Positions 10,914-24,229 of a stretch of DNA of 64,000 nt are shown in pieces. Origin of the DNA: Rhizopus arrhizus (taxonomy: Eukaryota > Mucoromycota > Mucoromycetes > Mucorales > Rhizopodaceae). Location of the stretch: assembly GCA_024220505.1 (NCBI GenBank), contig JAKZZE010000010.1, forward strand, positions 744,001 through 808,000, given 5' to 3'. Each line of letters begins with the position of its first letter. The stretch's first letter is position 1. The notes beneath the pieces were generated by a model, which was given only the letters and a program-made list of their open reading frames with translations, did no database searches and was not told where the DNA came from. Both the position numbers and the translations under genes were made by a program.

Positions 10914-12771
10914 TTAAATACCACCCATATTGATATATTTGATATGAGTATAATCATCAAGACCAAACTGAGATCCTTCTCTTCCTAGTCCGCTCTCCTT
11001 CACACCACCAAAGGGTGCATAACAATTTGAAATAATACCTGTATTCACGCCCACCATGCCTGATTCCAAGCGTTCAGCAACTCTCCAGCAACGTCCAACA
11101 TCTCGAGAAAAGAAATAGCTAGCCAAACCAAAGTTGGTATCATTTGCGAGTGTAATCACTTCATCTTCATCAACAAATTCAAAAAGAGCAGCTACAGGAC
11201 CAAACGTTTCCTCAGAGTGGATTGTCATTGTGTTTTTCATGCCTCCCAACACAGTAGGCTCGAAAAAACTGCCACCAAGATGCTTACCTCCCGTCAATAC
11301 TTGGGCCCCCTTTTGGACGGCATCATTGATATGTTTCTTTACTTTTTCAACACCTTTATCATTGATCAATGGCCCGTGCGTGGTATCAGCATGGAAGCCG
11401 TGACCTACTCGGAATTGACTGACTTTTTCAGAAAGACGAGAGGAGAGTTCATGGTATATGCCCTTTTGAACATAGATACGGTTGGCTGATACACAAGTTT
11501 GTCCTGTACCTCTAAATTTACAAGCAATGATAGCTGCACATAAACATATATAAGTTTTTGTTTATGAAATTAATAAAAACTATTTACCGTCAATAGCCGC
11601 TTGAACATCAGCATCATCAAAGACAATAAAAGCAGCATTACCACCTAATTCCATAGATACTTTTTTCATAGTATTGGCTGATTGAGACATCAATAATTTA
11701 CCAACGGCAGTCTATGTTCATAAATGAGCTAAGCAGATGAATAAAAAAAAAGTGTCATTTTCTTACTGAGCCAGTGAATGAAATCTTTCTAACAGTGGGG
11801 TTCGTACATAGCTCTTTACCAACATCAGCCACATACTTATGAGTTGGGATGACATTCACTACACCAGCAGGGATACCCGCACGTTGTGCAAGCACACACA
11901 TAGCCAAAGCAGAATAAGGTGTTTCTGCCCCGGGTTTGATGACACATGTACAACCAGCAGCCAGGGCAGCACCTACTTTACGCGTGATCATGGCAATAGG
12001 AAAATCTAGATAGCATGGGTTAATTCATTCTGACGTCAAGGAAGAGTTGATTACTTACTCCAAGGCGTGATGATGCCCACTACACCAACTGGTTGCTTGA
12101 TTGTCACAAAACGTTGTTGAGGAAGATGTGAAGGAATGACGGTACCGTAGGTACGAACGGCTTCTTCTGCGAACCATTCGAAAAAGGAGGCACCATAGGC
12201 AACTTCACCTTTTGCTTCTGTGAGAGTTTTGCCGTTTTCCCAAGTCAAGATGGTAGCCAGATCTTGTTGGTGTTCCATCATCAATCTGAACCATTTGATT
12301 AAAAGATCGTGGCGTTCCTTTCCTGTGGTCGTAGACCATGACTTGAAGGCCTCGGCTGCTACTTCAATGGCTTCTTTGGTTTCTTTTGCTCCCAAATCTG
12401 GTAAGCTTCCAATTTCTTTATCAGTAGCAGGATCTATTATATAGAATGTGTAAGCGGATGAATATTTAATTTTTTTTTAATTGGTACCCAAGACAGAAAA
12501 TGTTTCATCAACATTTTTATTTGTCCATTCATTATTGATAAATGCAGCATGTTTAAGTAAACTAGGGTCCCTGAGCTAGCAGATGGGTCAATCGTATTGT
12601 TTTCGCTTCCAATTTGCAATGTAAGAATAATTTTATGCATTTTACCTTAGGTACGTTCACTGTTGTAATAATGGATCTTACAGGAGACATTTGGAACCTT
12701 TTTACAGGTGAGGTTCGCGTGGAGCTTAAACATTTCTTAAGATATACACTCTGTAAAGCAGATTTAATCAT
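10914..12771 (-). CDS. UGA2: Succinate-semialdehyde dehydrogenase, probably mitochondrial
   Basis: Oxidises succinate semialdehyde to succinate, the last step of the GABA shunt. Exons 12771..12646, 12575..12488, 12433..12059, 12005..11767, 11711..11588 and 11533..10914 sum to 1572 nt (523 residues). The first ~42 residues are rich in R, K, S and T and lack acids, which suggests a matrix-targeting presequence. ALDH signatures: [29 protein letters not shown] with general-base E297, GQTCVSANR with nucleophile C331, SEETFGPV and [15 protein letters not shown]. The combination with FINNEW and DPATDKEIG near the N-terminus favours the SSADH (GabD-type) subgroup. Exon 2 begins after CTGCTAG at 12576; the next AG would break the frame. 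Confidence 0.9.
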
Positions 12772-14081
12772 TGAAAAAGATAAAAAGCGAAAAAAAGTAC
12801 ATGAACATCAAACATCATCTTTACACTTTTTTGTGTCGGATTGTAAACTTTATTACTCAGCGCTGAGACATAATGCCTTTTTTTGTGAAGTGAGAAAGTC
12901 CGTTCTTACCACAGCAAATTGTTTCAACCATTTTTGATATTGTCGTCTACATTAAAAGCATGCCACTCAACATGACATGTAGCTTACACATTAATTTTAT
13001 TAAATAACTTTCAATAAAATACTATTACAAAAAAATGAAGTGAGAAAGTAGCAGGCAAGTTGTATTCTGATGACAGACAAATGATTTTGTATTGAAAAGT
13101 TGATAGCTTGAAGCGAGCAAAGATATAAAGGAGGGATAGTTCAATGCTATCTATTGAATATTTTCAAATTATTTATTTATAGAAAGAGAAAAAATGAGAG
13201 ATATTTTTTCTCGCTTTACTTTACTAACCATTCTTTCTTCCTTTTCTACTCGTGTATCTACAGTAGTGGGCTTTCATCAGTTTTATGACAAGGTTGTTTA
13301 AAATACATGATTTAAAAAAGGGTCTTCTCTTTCCTTTGTATATTTATACAAAGTGTTTAATGCTTGTTAATTTTTATGCGATTTCTTACAACAAGAAACC
13401 AGCTGCATTCCCTAATAATATTTGAAGATATACGTGTATAAAGAAATTTCTATAGATGCAATAAACAAGAGAGCAGTTGCTTTTATAAAAAAAATATCAT
13501 GAATACAGTTTGTAATATTTCTTTAAAGAAATTCCTTATGTATCTACTTAAGTATATATTCATTGTGGAATTAGTCGCATTGAATGCTCCTTTCACTTAT
13601 TTACTAAAATAACTCGACCGCTTCGGAGCAACATGACAGTGAAAGTGATGTTTATGCGAATGCGGTCTACATGCTCGTAGTCTGTTTCACTAATACTTTA
13701 TGTTCTTATTTTGCTCGTGATACGTTTGTGCTGCATAAAATAAAAGGAGGGAGGAGTAAGGGATATGCTTTATAAAAAAGCAAATTTACCATTTTGGGCG
13801 AACAAAAGAAAATGATTTTCTGCATATTATCCTTTCTCTCATTCTCTCATTTGATTTATACAAATCATATAGCATTAGTATCTAAATAATTGTAATGGAC
13901 ATTCTACATAGTTGAATGATAAGGTGAAAAGAAAGAAAGAAGGGTCAAATAGATTTCTTTCTTTCTTTCTTTTTTTTTTTTACGACAAAAAGAAAAGAAT
14001 GGAGGAGATGCAAACAGAGTATAAATAATGTTTTTCTTTCAAGTTACTCTTGTGCTTTTTTTTTCTTTACTCACAAAAAAA
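12772..14081. other. Intergenic
   Basis: No supported gene. A 35-codon frame at 13194-13301 (start MRDIFSRFTLL) has a membrane-like look but no further support. Pyrimidine runs at 13958-13980 precede the gene at 14082. Confidence 0.5.
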
Positions 14082-15311
14082 ATGGAAGTTGGAACAAGAT
14101 ACTATGGGAATACTACAATTGAAGCTATTGATCCATATGTGGTGAGATACAGTGATTTAAATGATGAAACAAAGGACTATATAAGAAAGACTGCATCTAC
14201 TATCACTTATATGTCTATTTGCTTATCATGCATTATTTGGCAAATCATTACTGCTACCATGTTGGCTTGGAGATCAAAGAAATGGATTCATTTTATGTTA
14301 TTGATTCAAACCATTCTTTGTTTTCTTAATATTCTTTGCAGCGTGTTAAATCCAACTACTTCTGTTAGTTGTGTCTTTGTAAAAGAACAAACAAACTTTG
14401 TCGATTTATTTTAATAACTACTTTTAATGTAGAGGTTTTGGGTGTCTATTATCACGATCAACCTAGGAGGATGCTGTATTCAAAACATTTTGTTATATAA
14501 AGCATATATTTGCTATGAACGATCAGTTTTTTTACTCTCATTTGGTTTGGCCATTAACGCTGGATACATTGTGATCACTATTCTATATTCATTGTTTGGG
14601 AGAGTACCTACTTATAAAGACATAATTGGGAATTGCGTTGTAAGCGTTTGTTTTGCTTTACTTTACTTTATTAATTCTTTTTATTACAAATAGTTGAATA
14701 ATCGTATGTTGCCTTCATTGTATATATTCAAATAATAACTTTTAATATAGTTGAATGGCCAGCTTTAGTTAAATTGGGAATAGATATCATAAGCAACGCT
14801 TTTTTATCCGTTGCTTTCCTTTTGATAATACTTCGTCACTATCGTGTCTTTGGAAATAGTTTATATAAGTCATTATTGTCTAATGGTGTGATTTATTCGT
14901 AAATAGAATGTACAAACAATGTATACTAGTATTAAAATTGTTTGGTTTAGTACTGGTGTTATCGCGTCTAATATCATCACTGGTATTCTGATATCAAGTC
15001 GGGCTGTGGGTGGTTTATCAGCAGACCTATATGCATTTGACTGTAAATATATTTATTATGATTTGTACAGAACACTAATTGAATGTAACAAAGGGGTCAT
15101 TACTAGCTACTTGCTTATTAGACAGTTTACAATGAAAAAAATTGAAGAAAAAGAGGTTCATGAAGATACTCATTCAATCCAAAGCTCAAGGTCAAGCCTT
15201 ATTATACAAAATCGACCATTTAATGATATAAAATCAAATACAACATGTGTCAATTGCCATTCTACTTTAACAGACATTGAAAAGAGTTGTTACAGGAGCA
15301 GTTCTTCATAA
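14082..15311 (+). CDS. Seven-transmembrane receptor-like protein B
   Basis: Probable exons 14082..14378, 14433..14639, 14694..14703 (10-nt microexon), 14751..14898 and 14930..15311 give 347 residues. Without the microexon, bounded by GTAAGC and GTATGT donors, exons 2 and 4 are out of phase. The last junction implies an unusually short 31-nt intron and is the least certain; a weak GTCTTT donor upstream, joined to an earlier acceptor at 14905, is an alternative. Seven hydrophobic segments are visible, including TYMSICLSCIIWQIITATML, FRFWVSIITINLGGC, GIDIISNAFLSVAFLLIIL and VIASNIITGILISS. It shares a RFW before TM3 and a DxxxNxFLS-type TM5 with the protein at 7773-9048, so the two look like divergent relatives. 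An in-frame ATG at 14028 would add 18 hydrophobic residues. Confidence 0.55.
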
Positions 15312-15569
15312 AGAAGGATCCTTATTTATTCACTTGTCATTTAAAGTCTATTATTACTAAATAAAGTATAATCTTAATACCAAATAATATCAGTTTTTTT
15401 TTAAGAGTATTGATATTTACAAATAATACAAGCGATTGATTGCTCTGTTGATTGATAAAGACATAAATGGCATTAATTGATAATCAACAATATAATACCC
15501 GTTTTTATATACAAAATAAGAAAAAGAAAAAGAGGAAAAGAAGGGGGAAGGGTATAACATCAACAAACA

Positions 15570-16866
15570 TTATTTCTTATTTGTTGAAGACCACCATTTA
15601 GAAAGGAATCCGGTTTTGGTGTTCTTTTTATCTATATCTACATGTTCATCCGTATCCATACTTTGACGTCTCAATCCTTCTGCGCTTTTCTTTTTACTCA
15701 GAAACCCATCAAAACTAGGTCTAATAAAATCAAGGCTTGTTCTATGCCCTTCGTCCATCGATTGGCGTCCATTACTGGTAAAGCTTCGCCAACTATTCTT
15801 TCTGGGTAATATAATCTCTGGCCTTTGTTCTTCATAGAATGATGGACGAGATTCAACCTCATTCTCATCTTGCAAATGGGCTGCCATTGCATTTTTTAGA
15901 GCTGTTGTTCTTAGACCATCAAAACTGCAGCGTACCAAAGAGGATCCACCATCAAAACTTGGCCTTACCGTGTCCAACGAACTTCGGCCTCCTTCACCAT
16001 TGATTCCATAAGTCCTTCTTTCTAGTGATTGAAGATAATTTTCGTCGTCATAGTGATTGACAACACCATAGCTATACCAATCATCTGTTCGTTGTAAATC
16101 CTCTGCTGTAGGTCTACCTGTGTTAATACTATGTCTTGGTGGTGGTAAAGTGGATATATCAGGTATATCTAGCTTTCGTGATTCGAATACAGAAGGTAAA
16201 CTAGGTCTACGCAGTCTTTCTGCTTTTGACATGTATGCATTATCTATCGAATGACGGCCTACTGGTTCTTTTTGACTGATATCCACTTGCTGTAATCCTT
16301 TCATCATGGATTGCATAGATCCAAATGTGTCCAACAATTTAACTATCTCCACATGATTCTTTGCTGCTGCAACATCAATAGGCCTTGAACCATACTTGTC
16401 TTTCACATCAATCTTTGCTCCATTTCTTAGTAATAAATCAACAATCTTTGTACAGCCATTGGCACAGGCAACATGTAAGGCGGTTGAGCCTGTAGCACCC
16501 GCAACAGCTTGTGATTTATCTGCACTATGCTTTTTAGACCACCTAACAATAAAATGAGCTATAGTCAATTATATATACATATGTATATATACTTTTGAGC
16601 ATTCACATCAGCTCCTCTGTCGATAAGATATTGAACTACAGCAATATGGTTATCACTCATACAAGCTAATTGAAGTGGCATAAACCCATTCACAACTGAA
16701 TCAATGAGTGCTCCGTGGTCAAGGGCAAATTTAACTAAGCCTGTTACTAATTGATTAGCACGCTTATATTCACAAATTTATAACATTTACCAACATTGCC
16801 ATTCATACAAGCACTGTGTAAGCCTAAAGAATAGTCTTTGGTCTTATCTTTCTTCCCTTCGTACAT
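15570..16866 (-). CDS. Ankyrin-repeat protein with repeated R-x-S motifs
   Basis: Exons 16866..16791, 16740..16593 and 16542..15570 sum to 1197 nt (398 residues). About four ankyrin repeats occupy residues ~10-150 (LGLHSACMNGNVGLVKF, MPLQLACMSDNHIAVVQYL, TALHVACANGCTKIVDLLL, RPIDVAAAKNHVEIVKLL). The remaining ~240 residues are polar and probably disordered, with about ten copies of an R-x-S-hydrophobic-D/N type motif (RHSID, RSSLD, RPSFD, RCSFD, RQSMD, RTSLD). Ankyrin repeats imply a protein-protein interaction role; no specific function can be assigned. Exon 3 starts at the second of two nearby AG sites, because only that one restores the repeat. Confidence 0.8.
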
Positions 16867-19800
16867 TTTCGTTTTATTTACTTAAATAAAAAAAAAGGAG
16901 GATAAAAAAGATTATTCAACATAAAAGTAGGGGAAAACAACTGAACAAAAAAAAAAATAGCTTAATTTTTACAAAAATGGTATTTATTTCTTATTGGTTA
17001 CACACCCATGCGATTGTTTTTACACCACATTTGGTTCATAAAAGACAGCTTGATTAAAACTAGACGTTCATACTTGTAGCATAAAAATACTTGATAGATT
17101 TGATATTCTGATAAATGTACTTGGATGAGAAGCTGCTCTTTTGTGTTGTGTGTATAAACAATTTTAAACGGTTATTGATGGTGTGTGATCATGATTCTAT
17201 TACGTATAGTGATTAATACATGCGTGTGCAGAGTAGAGTATGTGTTGTCAAGAACCTTTAACTGACAGTATAAACAAGAGAGTAACAAGGTTGTGTTTGG
17301 GTAATGAACTACACAAAAGATGTGCAATTATGTTTGGCCGACTAAGTCAACTAGCTACGTTATGATGTATTGATACTTTTTATTAACCCAAATTTAATAG
17401 TTTACAAATAACAGAGCTAGTAAACACTATTTTAACTGAAAGAAACCATATTTTAAGCGATAATAATGTAAATCCATCTTTTATTTCTCTTTTTTCCTTT
17501 CAGAAAGCAAAAGTTTAGACAAGCATTAAAGCAATGTATTTTGCATCTTTTTACTAGTCAGAGCTTACTAAGTTAATAGCAAAAAACATAAACATATTCA
17601 ATGAGCGTCCTTGGTGATTAACAGAGAAAGACCTCTAATTGTTTGTATGGAATATCATTTGTGTATTTTTGCTAAATCAAGAGCATTGAAATATTTTCAT
17701 CCCTCGAGGAATTAAAAAATGGCTGATGATTATGAGCACATTACAAACAGTGGAAGACCAATAAACATCCTCAACGCAGCACCAGTGATGGGTTTAAGGA
17801 AAAGAAGCTGTACCAAGAAGAAAAAATTGATCAATTTCTACAGGAGCACAACCAAGAGTAAACAGAGACATACAAAGCGTTCAAAAACACCTCGATAGTA
17901 TCCTATAAAAACAAATCAATTAGTCGTTTACGCTTCATATCTGTTACATAGATGCACAAAAGGTACTTTTGAAGAGTACCTTCTGAAGAAAGGTTTTTTT
18001 TATGAAGTCATAAAACATTATTATAATCTATTGTAAAGAACCTTTTTAAAAGACTGAGCAGTTGTGCAATAAGAAATTCAAAGGCTATGCAGTCTTTAAT
18101 GTGTGAGAAGCGAGTTCGATTAGTGTACAATCTAAAAATTAAATTCATGCAATTTGGATTTATTTTGTGTGCGAAGATTCTTTATATTTATGCGCGACGT
18201 GGCACGGCGCCTTTTCTGCTTTCCTAAACTTTTATTAAGTTTGGAAAACAATTCAACGCTCGTCTTAGATTTTTTACACTACAAAGTAACAACTGTTACA
18301 ACTCAATTTCGACATTTCTTATTATCAACTAATGCCTGTAAATTTCAATAGTTTTCAGGGATCAGCAAATCCTTTTTGTCCTCAGAGGAAGTTGATTCTC
18401 TTCTCTCAGCATTTAGTAATGTATGCGTCCCAAAACAAAAGCTCAGTGTACAAGGCAGATCAAAGCTTACTTTGTTTCTATTATACAGGTTGTTGAATGT
18501 AAATAAAATCGTACTTTTAATCAAAAATGACATTTATTAAGATCCAACCAAACTGTCTTGATTTTTGGAGGCCTACTAATTTGTAGCCTCTTTTTAATGA
18601 GTCTCAAAATATTGTTTAATAAAAAAAATTATGATCAATGCTTTATAGTACAGTATTTGTTGGAGTAGGGTATCCCCAAATTTGACTCATTTCGTAGGAT
18701 AGTCATCTCCGGTTCAGTCTGGGTCCCCTCTTCTTTTTTGAAAACGTAAGCAAATTTTTTGTATAAGATTATCTACTATGTTATGCTTACTTCATTTGTA
18801 TCGGATTGTTTAAAAATACAGTAAACGTCTGTATGGGAAATAAAAATACCTTAAATTACAATCTAATTTTTACCCAAGATAAATAAGCATGATTATTTCA
18901 CATTATTGGACTTAGCGACCAAACATGTCGTACCAAAGAAATCTGGGAATTTTTTTATGTACTTTTTTTCAGGCATTTTCAAGAAATTTACGAGGCTTAA
19001 TTAAACTATCATTATTGGATAGCTTCAATGACATTTTGTACAAAAGTATATTTTCTTATAGCGTTGATACTCGAGAAGACCGTATGATTGTATGTAAACA
19101 TCATCTAGGTTGAAATTTGGCAAGCATAGGAGGAGTAGCAGGTGAATATAAAATATAAATTAAATTGAGTAAAGGATGTATTGTTTCTATGTTTGAAACA
19201 AGAGAGGAATTTATTTTCATACAAAAGAAGAGCAATTTATATATCGCATCAATCAATCAATTCCACAGAGTATCATACTTCAAGGTTATCAGCATGTTCT
19301 GGTAAAATGAAATGAGGGCAATTGATTATAGTACGATCAAGAAGACATAGATTTTGTCATTCATTTTATAGAGTTACTTGTAAAAAAAAAAGGGGGGGGG
19401 TAAGGAAGCTGTATAAAAATGATTGAAAGGTGAGATGAAAATGTCTTTTTTAAAGCTTAGTTTATAATTGGGAATTTTATTTCTACAAGGCTGAATAGTA
19501 TGAAAAAGCTTTGTTGTGTATTAATATAAGATAGAATAGTACGCATTTACAAGATAAAGTCCTCTAAATCAAGTCTTTTTTTTTAAAAAAAATATTTATT
19601 AAAGGCAAGACTCAAGTCGAATGAATAATGTCCTTTGTTTTAAATGATAAATGGTACTTTAAAGTAGATTATCAATAGGAAATGTTATTCAGTATTCCTA
19701 TAAATTGACTTTTCTATTCAGGATGATGCTTTCAAATGAATTGATTTCATCAAATAAGAAGTTAATTCCAAAAATTTGCTTGTATTAATACTTTTCGTTA

Positions 19801-20055
19801 CGCCTGAAGCTGATGAAATATGAATAGCACTGTAATTTATACGTTAAATAAATTTGCAAGTCGAAATAAATGATTTAGTTGTAAGCCTTTTGATATAATA
19901 TTGTGTTTTTGAAGGATTTAGTTCTCATCTACTGCTAATACACATACATAACTATCTAATATTATGTACTCTTATAAACTAGTCTTTCTTTTTTCCTTTT
20001 TTAAAAAAAAAGGTTTTTTATTTAAAATAATCAGTTGAAAGAGAATTGATTGTGA
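16867..20055. other. Gene-free stretch of about 3.2 kb
   Basis: No supported gene on either strand. A short inverted repeat (GAGGCCTAC, then GTAGCCTC six bases later) lies near 18568-18592. A TA-flanked CAGTATTTGTTGG at 18652 looks like a Tc1 terminus but no partner end was found. A basic 59-codon frame near 17719 was not accepted as a gene. Confidence 0.45.
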
Positions 20056-20796
20056 TTACAAAAACTTGCCAAGCATACCAGCAATACCTCCACTGCTTTG
20101 CTGCTTTTGGGCATTTCCACCACCAAGGCTACCTAAGATACCCATAACGGCATCCATTCCACCACTTCCTCCACCACTACTGCCTTTTTGTTGAGTCATC
20201 AAGAGTTTCAAGGCCATCGCAGCAGCAGCTTGAAGCATCTCGGCTTGATTGGCATTACCACCACTGCCACCTTGGGCCTTGAAGAGTTTTTGTGCTTCAC
20301 CCATAGCCAAACCAATCAACTGGCTGCTACCTCCTCCACTGCTTCCACCACCACCAGAGAACATTTTGAAGGCCTGCATAGCAGCAGCCGAACCAAGATC
20401 ACGAGAAGAATGTTCTTGAGTAGGTTGACCACCATTTTGATTATAGATTTGATCATGGGCATTAGCAGCTTGTCGAGCTTCATCTTCGTCTACTTCTTTT
20501 CGATCATCTTCACGATTCACTACCTTATGAAAAGCTTGAGCAAAGACACCGTTATCATCATCGTCATCTTTATATAAATATCAATAATAATAATAATAAT
20601 AATATATGATTATTTACCATCATCATCGTATTCAGCGTGTTGCTTAGCAAAGCGTGAGATTTGGGAAGTTTCAGGTTTGTGGTATTCTTGTGCTCCTGAT
20701 AAGAAGAAGCATTTAATAAATCTTTTCTTGCTCTTTTTTAATAATCCTCACTTTTTTTTTATTACCTTGGTAAGAACTTGCTTCACCGTACGACAT
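20056..20796 (-). CDS. Glycine-rich DUF7721 / beta-flanking-like protein
   Basis: Exons 20796..20766, 20695..20618 and 20567..20056 give 206 residues. The protein has an acidic D-run (about residues 30-42), a conserved-looking block AMQAFKMFSGG, a second block LIGLAMGEAQKLF, a third AAAAMALKLLMTQQ, Gly/Ser linkers between them and a C-terminal IAGMLGKFL. The alternation of small amphipathic A/L/M helices with glycine linkers matches my recollection of the fungal family annotated as DUF7721 or beta-flanking protein, whose biochemical role is unknown. Splice sites are GT..AG and in phase; the acidic run is interrupted by intron 2. Confidence 0.65.
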
Positions 20797-21098
20797 TTTT
20801 TAAAGAAAAAGAAATGAAGGGAAAAATAGACTTTTTATTTTTCGTAATTTTATTTGATTTAGAGCGTTTCACAATATGTAATGCCTTTCCAGTCAAAGTA
20901 ACCGAAAAGTTTTGCATTAAAACGCAGCAAAAAAATCAAACTAATCTTGACATAAGCTAAAAGCAAGCTTATTCGTGATTCACTTTTGTCGTCTTGTTAC
21001 GCACACACACACACAAATAAATAGTAAATGTTATGTCTAGAAAAATAATGTCAAAATAGTATTACACGCGTTTTGAACAGTACTCTTGCAGTCATCCC

Positions 21099-21144
<46 letters not shown>

Positions 21145-22638
21145 CTTATTTTTTTGTACAAAGAAAGAGATATTACCTTTTTGCCATTGATTATCCTTCT
21201 TTAAAAAGTTTAGAAAAATGAGAATAGGATAAATCAAGTATTACCCAATGATATCATAATGATCAAGGGGATGAATAGCCTAAAAAGATGTATTTTCAAT
21301 TATATGTTGAGCAGCATTCAACTCAATTGATATATTCATTTAATAAACAATTTATCCAACCATCTCTTTTATTAATTTAATGATTATGTCCACTTAACTA
21401 TTTCATATAAACTTTCTGATCAATTGTGCTTTCTCACTGTGTCGTTAGTTCTCTCTTCCCCTTCCTCTCCCTTTTTTTTTCGGAAGAAAGCGAGTAGTAT
21501 CAAAGGACTTTATTTTTTTATTGAGTTCTCTTGGATTTTGAAAGACAGGGTGCTTTTCAATAATTAAAAGGGCTCAAATTAATAGAATATGCCAGTTCTC
21601 TACTTTCAATATATGTTTTTCTTGGAATAACACTTATAATGTCTAAAATAATAGGGTTTCCTTATTCCTCAATTAATTACATATATATTTCTCTTTTTCA
21701 GAGCATCTACTTTACACCAATGTCTTATTAGAACCAACAAAGAGATTTTATCAAGGTTTCTCCTACCTTACCTTTGACAATTGTGTCCTCTTTTTTCCTG
21801 TCAAATCAAAATGATTTGCACCTTTGGGAGTAGACTTGATGACACCAAACATCGAAGGAATAAAATATTAAATTTCTTTTAGAAAAGGAAAGCGAAATAT
21901 TAGCATAATTTTCATCTCCTAATACTATGCTTTATTAAACAAATTAAATCAAAAGAAATAATAAAGCGATATTTCTATTACCTCAAAGAAGTCTGGTAAT
22001 ATATGTTTACCAACAAGAAGTCGCATGAAATGCCCGGCTTGTGTAACACATCATTCACATGCATAATAAACGATTTACCATTCAATCTGGCTTATTCAAT
22101 TCATATGATAAGAAATGCGATGTCATTAAAGCAAACTGGAAAGCTTCCGGTATTTGAAGAGCAAAGATAATATGACTCAGTGTAATTTCATCATTTTTTT
22201 TTTTTGTTTTTTTTTTTTGTTTTTTTTTTTTTTTTGCTTTCGAGATTGAACTGCATTTTTTATATAATAATGGGTGATGACTATCCTTATGATGATCAGT
22301 GAAGCAATATTAAGTCATATTTGAATATTATAAAGGAACCATTAAACATAATACTACATTAAAAGATAATGTATTTGCTTTATGGCAATTGATCATTCTT
22401 TAATTATTTTACTATCAAGGTTTTTTGTAAGGAATTTTTTTGCATAAACAAGTTGCTTTAAGGACAGTATACATTCACCACTGCTTAAAAAAGATGATGA
22501 AAAGCACTAGAGAAAAAAAAAAGCATACAACATTAGTTTGACTTTATTAAATTTTCATATGTCTTTTGCGTAACCGTACTTTCTCTTTCCCCCATTACTT
22601 TATTATTTTTCTTTTCTCTTTTACTCTTGTCAGTTCAA
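20797..22638. other. Intergenic with homopolymers and microsatellite
   Basis: Contains a CA repeat at about 21001-21016, a 40-nt T run at 21105-21144 and a T-rich block interrupted by G at about 22193-22235. No supported gene. Confidence 0.5.
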
Positions 22639-24229
22639 ATGTCAACATCTCATGAGTCCACTTCACTAAAACCAGCACTATTGACCATGATGCGAGCTTA
22701 TGGTTTAGGCTGGGTAATGACAACAACACCTGGTCTAATCTCTCTTCTGATCAGAACACTTACTTCCAAGGACAGGCAGGGTGCTATTCAAAAAGCCATT
22801 CTCGTATCTGTACCTACTTTATTAAAACACAGCATCACTAAAAATGGATTTCCCTTGTTACTCGCGACCTCTTTTGGAGGGCAACGATTCTTGCGTCTGA
22901 TACATGACAAATGTACTAAAAAAAAGCTATCCTTATCATCATCTATCTTTTGGTCTTCCCTGCTCAGTGTCTGGGCGGTGAAAAAAATTTACCCGACCAT
23001 CAAGACGTTGGATCTCACGTTCTTTGCGCTTGTACGCGCATTTGACGTTTTTGCTCACCGTATTTATGAGTCAACTAGAGTGAGACAAAGTGTGCCAGAA
23101 TGGTTATTGGAGTATGGGAATATCCTTGTGTTTACTATGGCAAGTGCAGAGATTATTTTTTCTTGGTTTTATGAACCACAACGATTGCCAAAGTAAGAAA
23201 GGACGATGATAGTACGTTTAAAATAACACACTCATTAGATCGTATGAAAAGTGGATTACAAACATGTCAGGTATTGATGACAGACTCTTGAAGGCTTTGA
23301 GAGCAATCAGATCAGGAGCCTGGGTTTATGGTGTAAGTTGGATCATTGTGTGTAGTTAAAAGATCTAAATTATCTTTTACTAGAAAGATACAGGTTTTGG
23401 ATACCTCTTGGGAGATTACTGTGAAAAACTTGGATTGCCTAGATCTTATGGTGATCCTTGTTCTGGAAGGATTAATTGTACAGTTGTCCATGATGGAAGT
23501 ACGTGGGGATGTGAAGTGAATGCATTATATCGTTTCATGAAAGGGTTCATTAAAATTTTTCCTGTAAAGAAAAAGAAAAAGAAAAGAGGAAATGTTATTG
23601 ACTTTTTATAGGTTTACTTGAGCGTACATCTTGCCCCTCCTTTATTTTTCAAGTCTTCACGATTAATGGAAGATCCTATTCAGTCTTTTACACATATCCT
23701 AAAAGCCAGCATTCGATCGTCTACATTTCTAGGTACGTTTATTGGCATTATCTGGTATAGTATCTGCCTTGTACGAACTAGGATTGGCCATCAGTTATTA
23801 GACATCAATCAGACACGATTGGATAATACATTGGCGCCTTTGGTAGGAAGTATGCTTTGTGGTTTATCCTTACTCATCGAAAGCAAACATCGTCGCGGTG
23901 AAATGGCCCTATATGTGACGCCTCGAGCCCTCTTTTCTGTCACTGGGCGACTCTTGAGTCTATTCAAAAAGAGAAAATGGTGGGATGCGTTTGGTGCAAA
24001 GATAACTGAAGATATAGTATATGCAGCCTCGGTGACAATCGTGATTCATACTCTTTATAAAGACAAGAACATGGTGAGACCTTCCATACGCGGATTGATG
24101 TCATGGATATTAAAAGATGAATTGAATGATGAGAAAGTAAAAGGAACAGAAAAAGAAGAACAAGTAGATGAGGACGATGAAGGGTCATTATTGGAAATTA
24201 AAATTAAAAAACCAATATCTACTTCATAG
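22639..24229 (+). CDS. TMEM135-like multipass membrane protein
   Basis: Exons 22639..23192, 23239..23332, 23384..23563 and 23612..24229 sum to 1446 nt (481 residues). Several weakly hydrophobic helices are visible (TMMRAYGLGWVMTTTPGLISLL near the start, FLGTFIGIIWYSICL, LAPLVGSMLCGLSLLIE). A short cysteine-rich segment, DPCSGRINCTVVHD followed by WGCEV, precedes FMKGFIKIFPVYLSVHLAPP. This arrangement resembles the duplicated Tim17-like/cysteine-rich architecture of TMEM135, a peroxisome- and mitochondria-associated membrane protein. The C-terminal tail is acidic and lysine-rich. The ATG at 22639 was chosen as the first in frame. Similarity judged by eye. Confidence 0.65.

Noticed and set aside
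13194..13301. 35-codon membrane-like small ORF
   Set aside because: No homologue recognised, no splice partner, and chance open frames of this length are common in AT-rich DNA.
16542..16560. Start of the ankyrin protein at a methionine near 16568
   Set aside because: Upstream exons 16866-16593 encode further ankyrin repeats and join in phase.
17719..17898. Basic 59-codon frame
   Set aside because: Composition is A-run driven and no family is recognisable.
18652..18700. Tc1-like terminus CAGTATTTGTTGG after TA
   Set aside because: No inverted partner or transposase fragment was found nearby.
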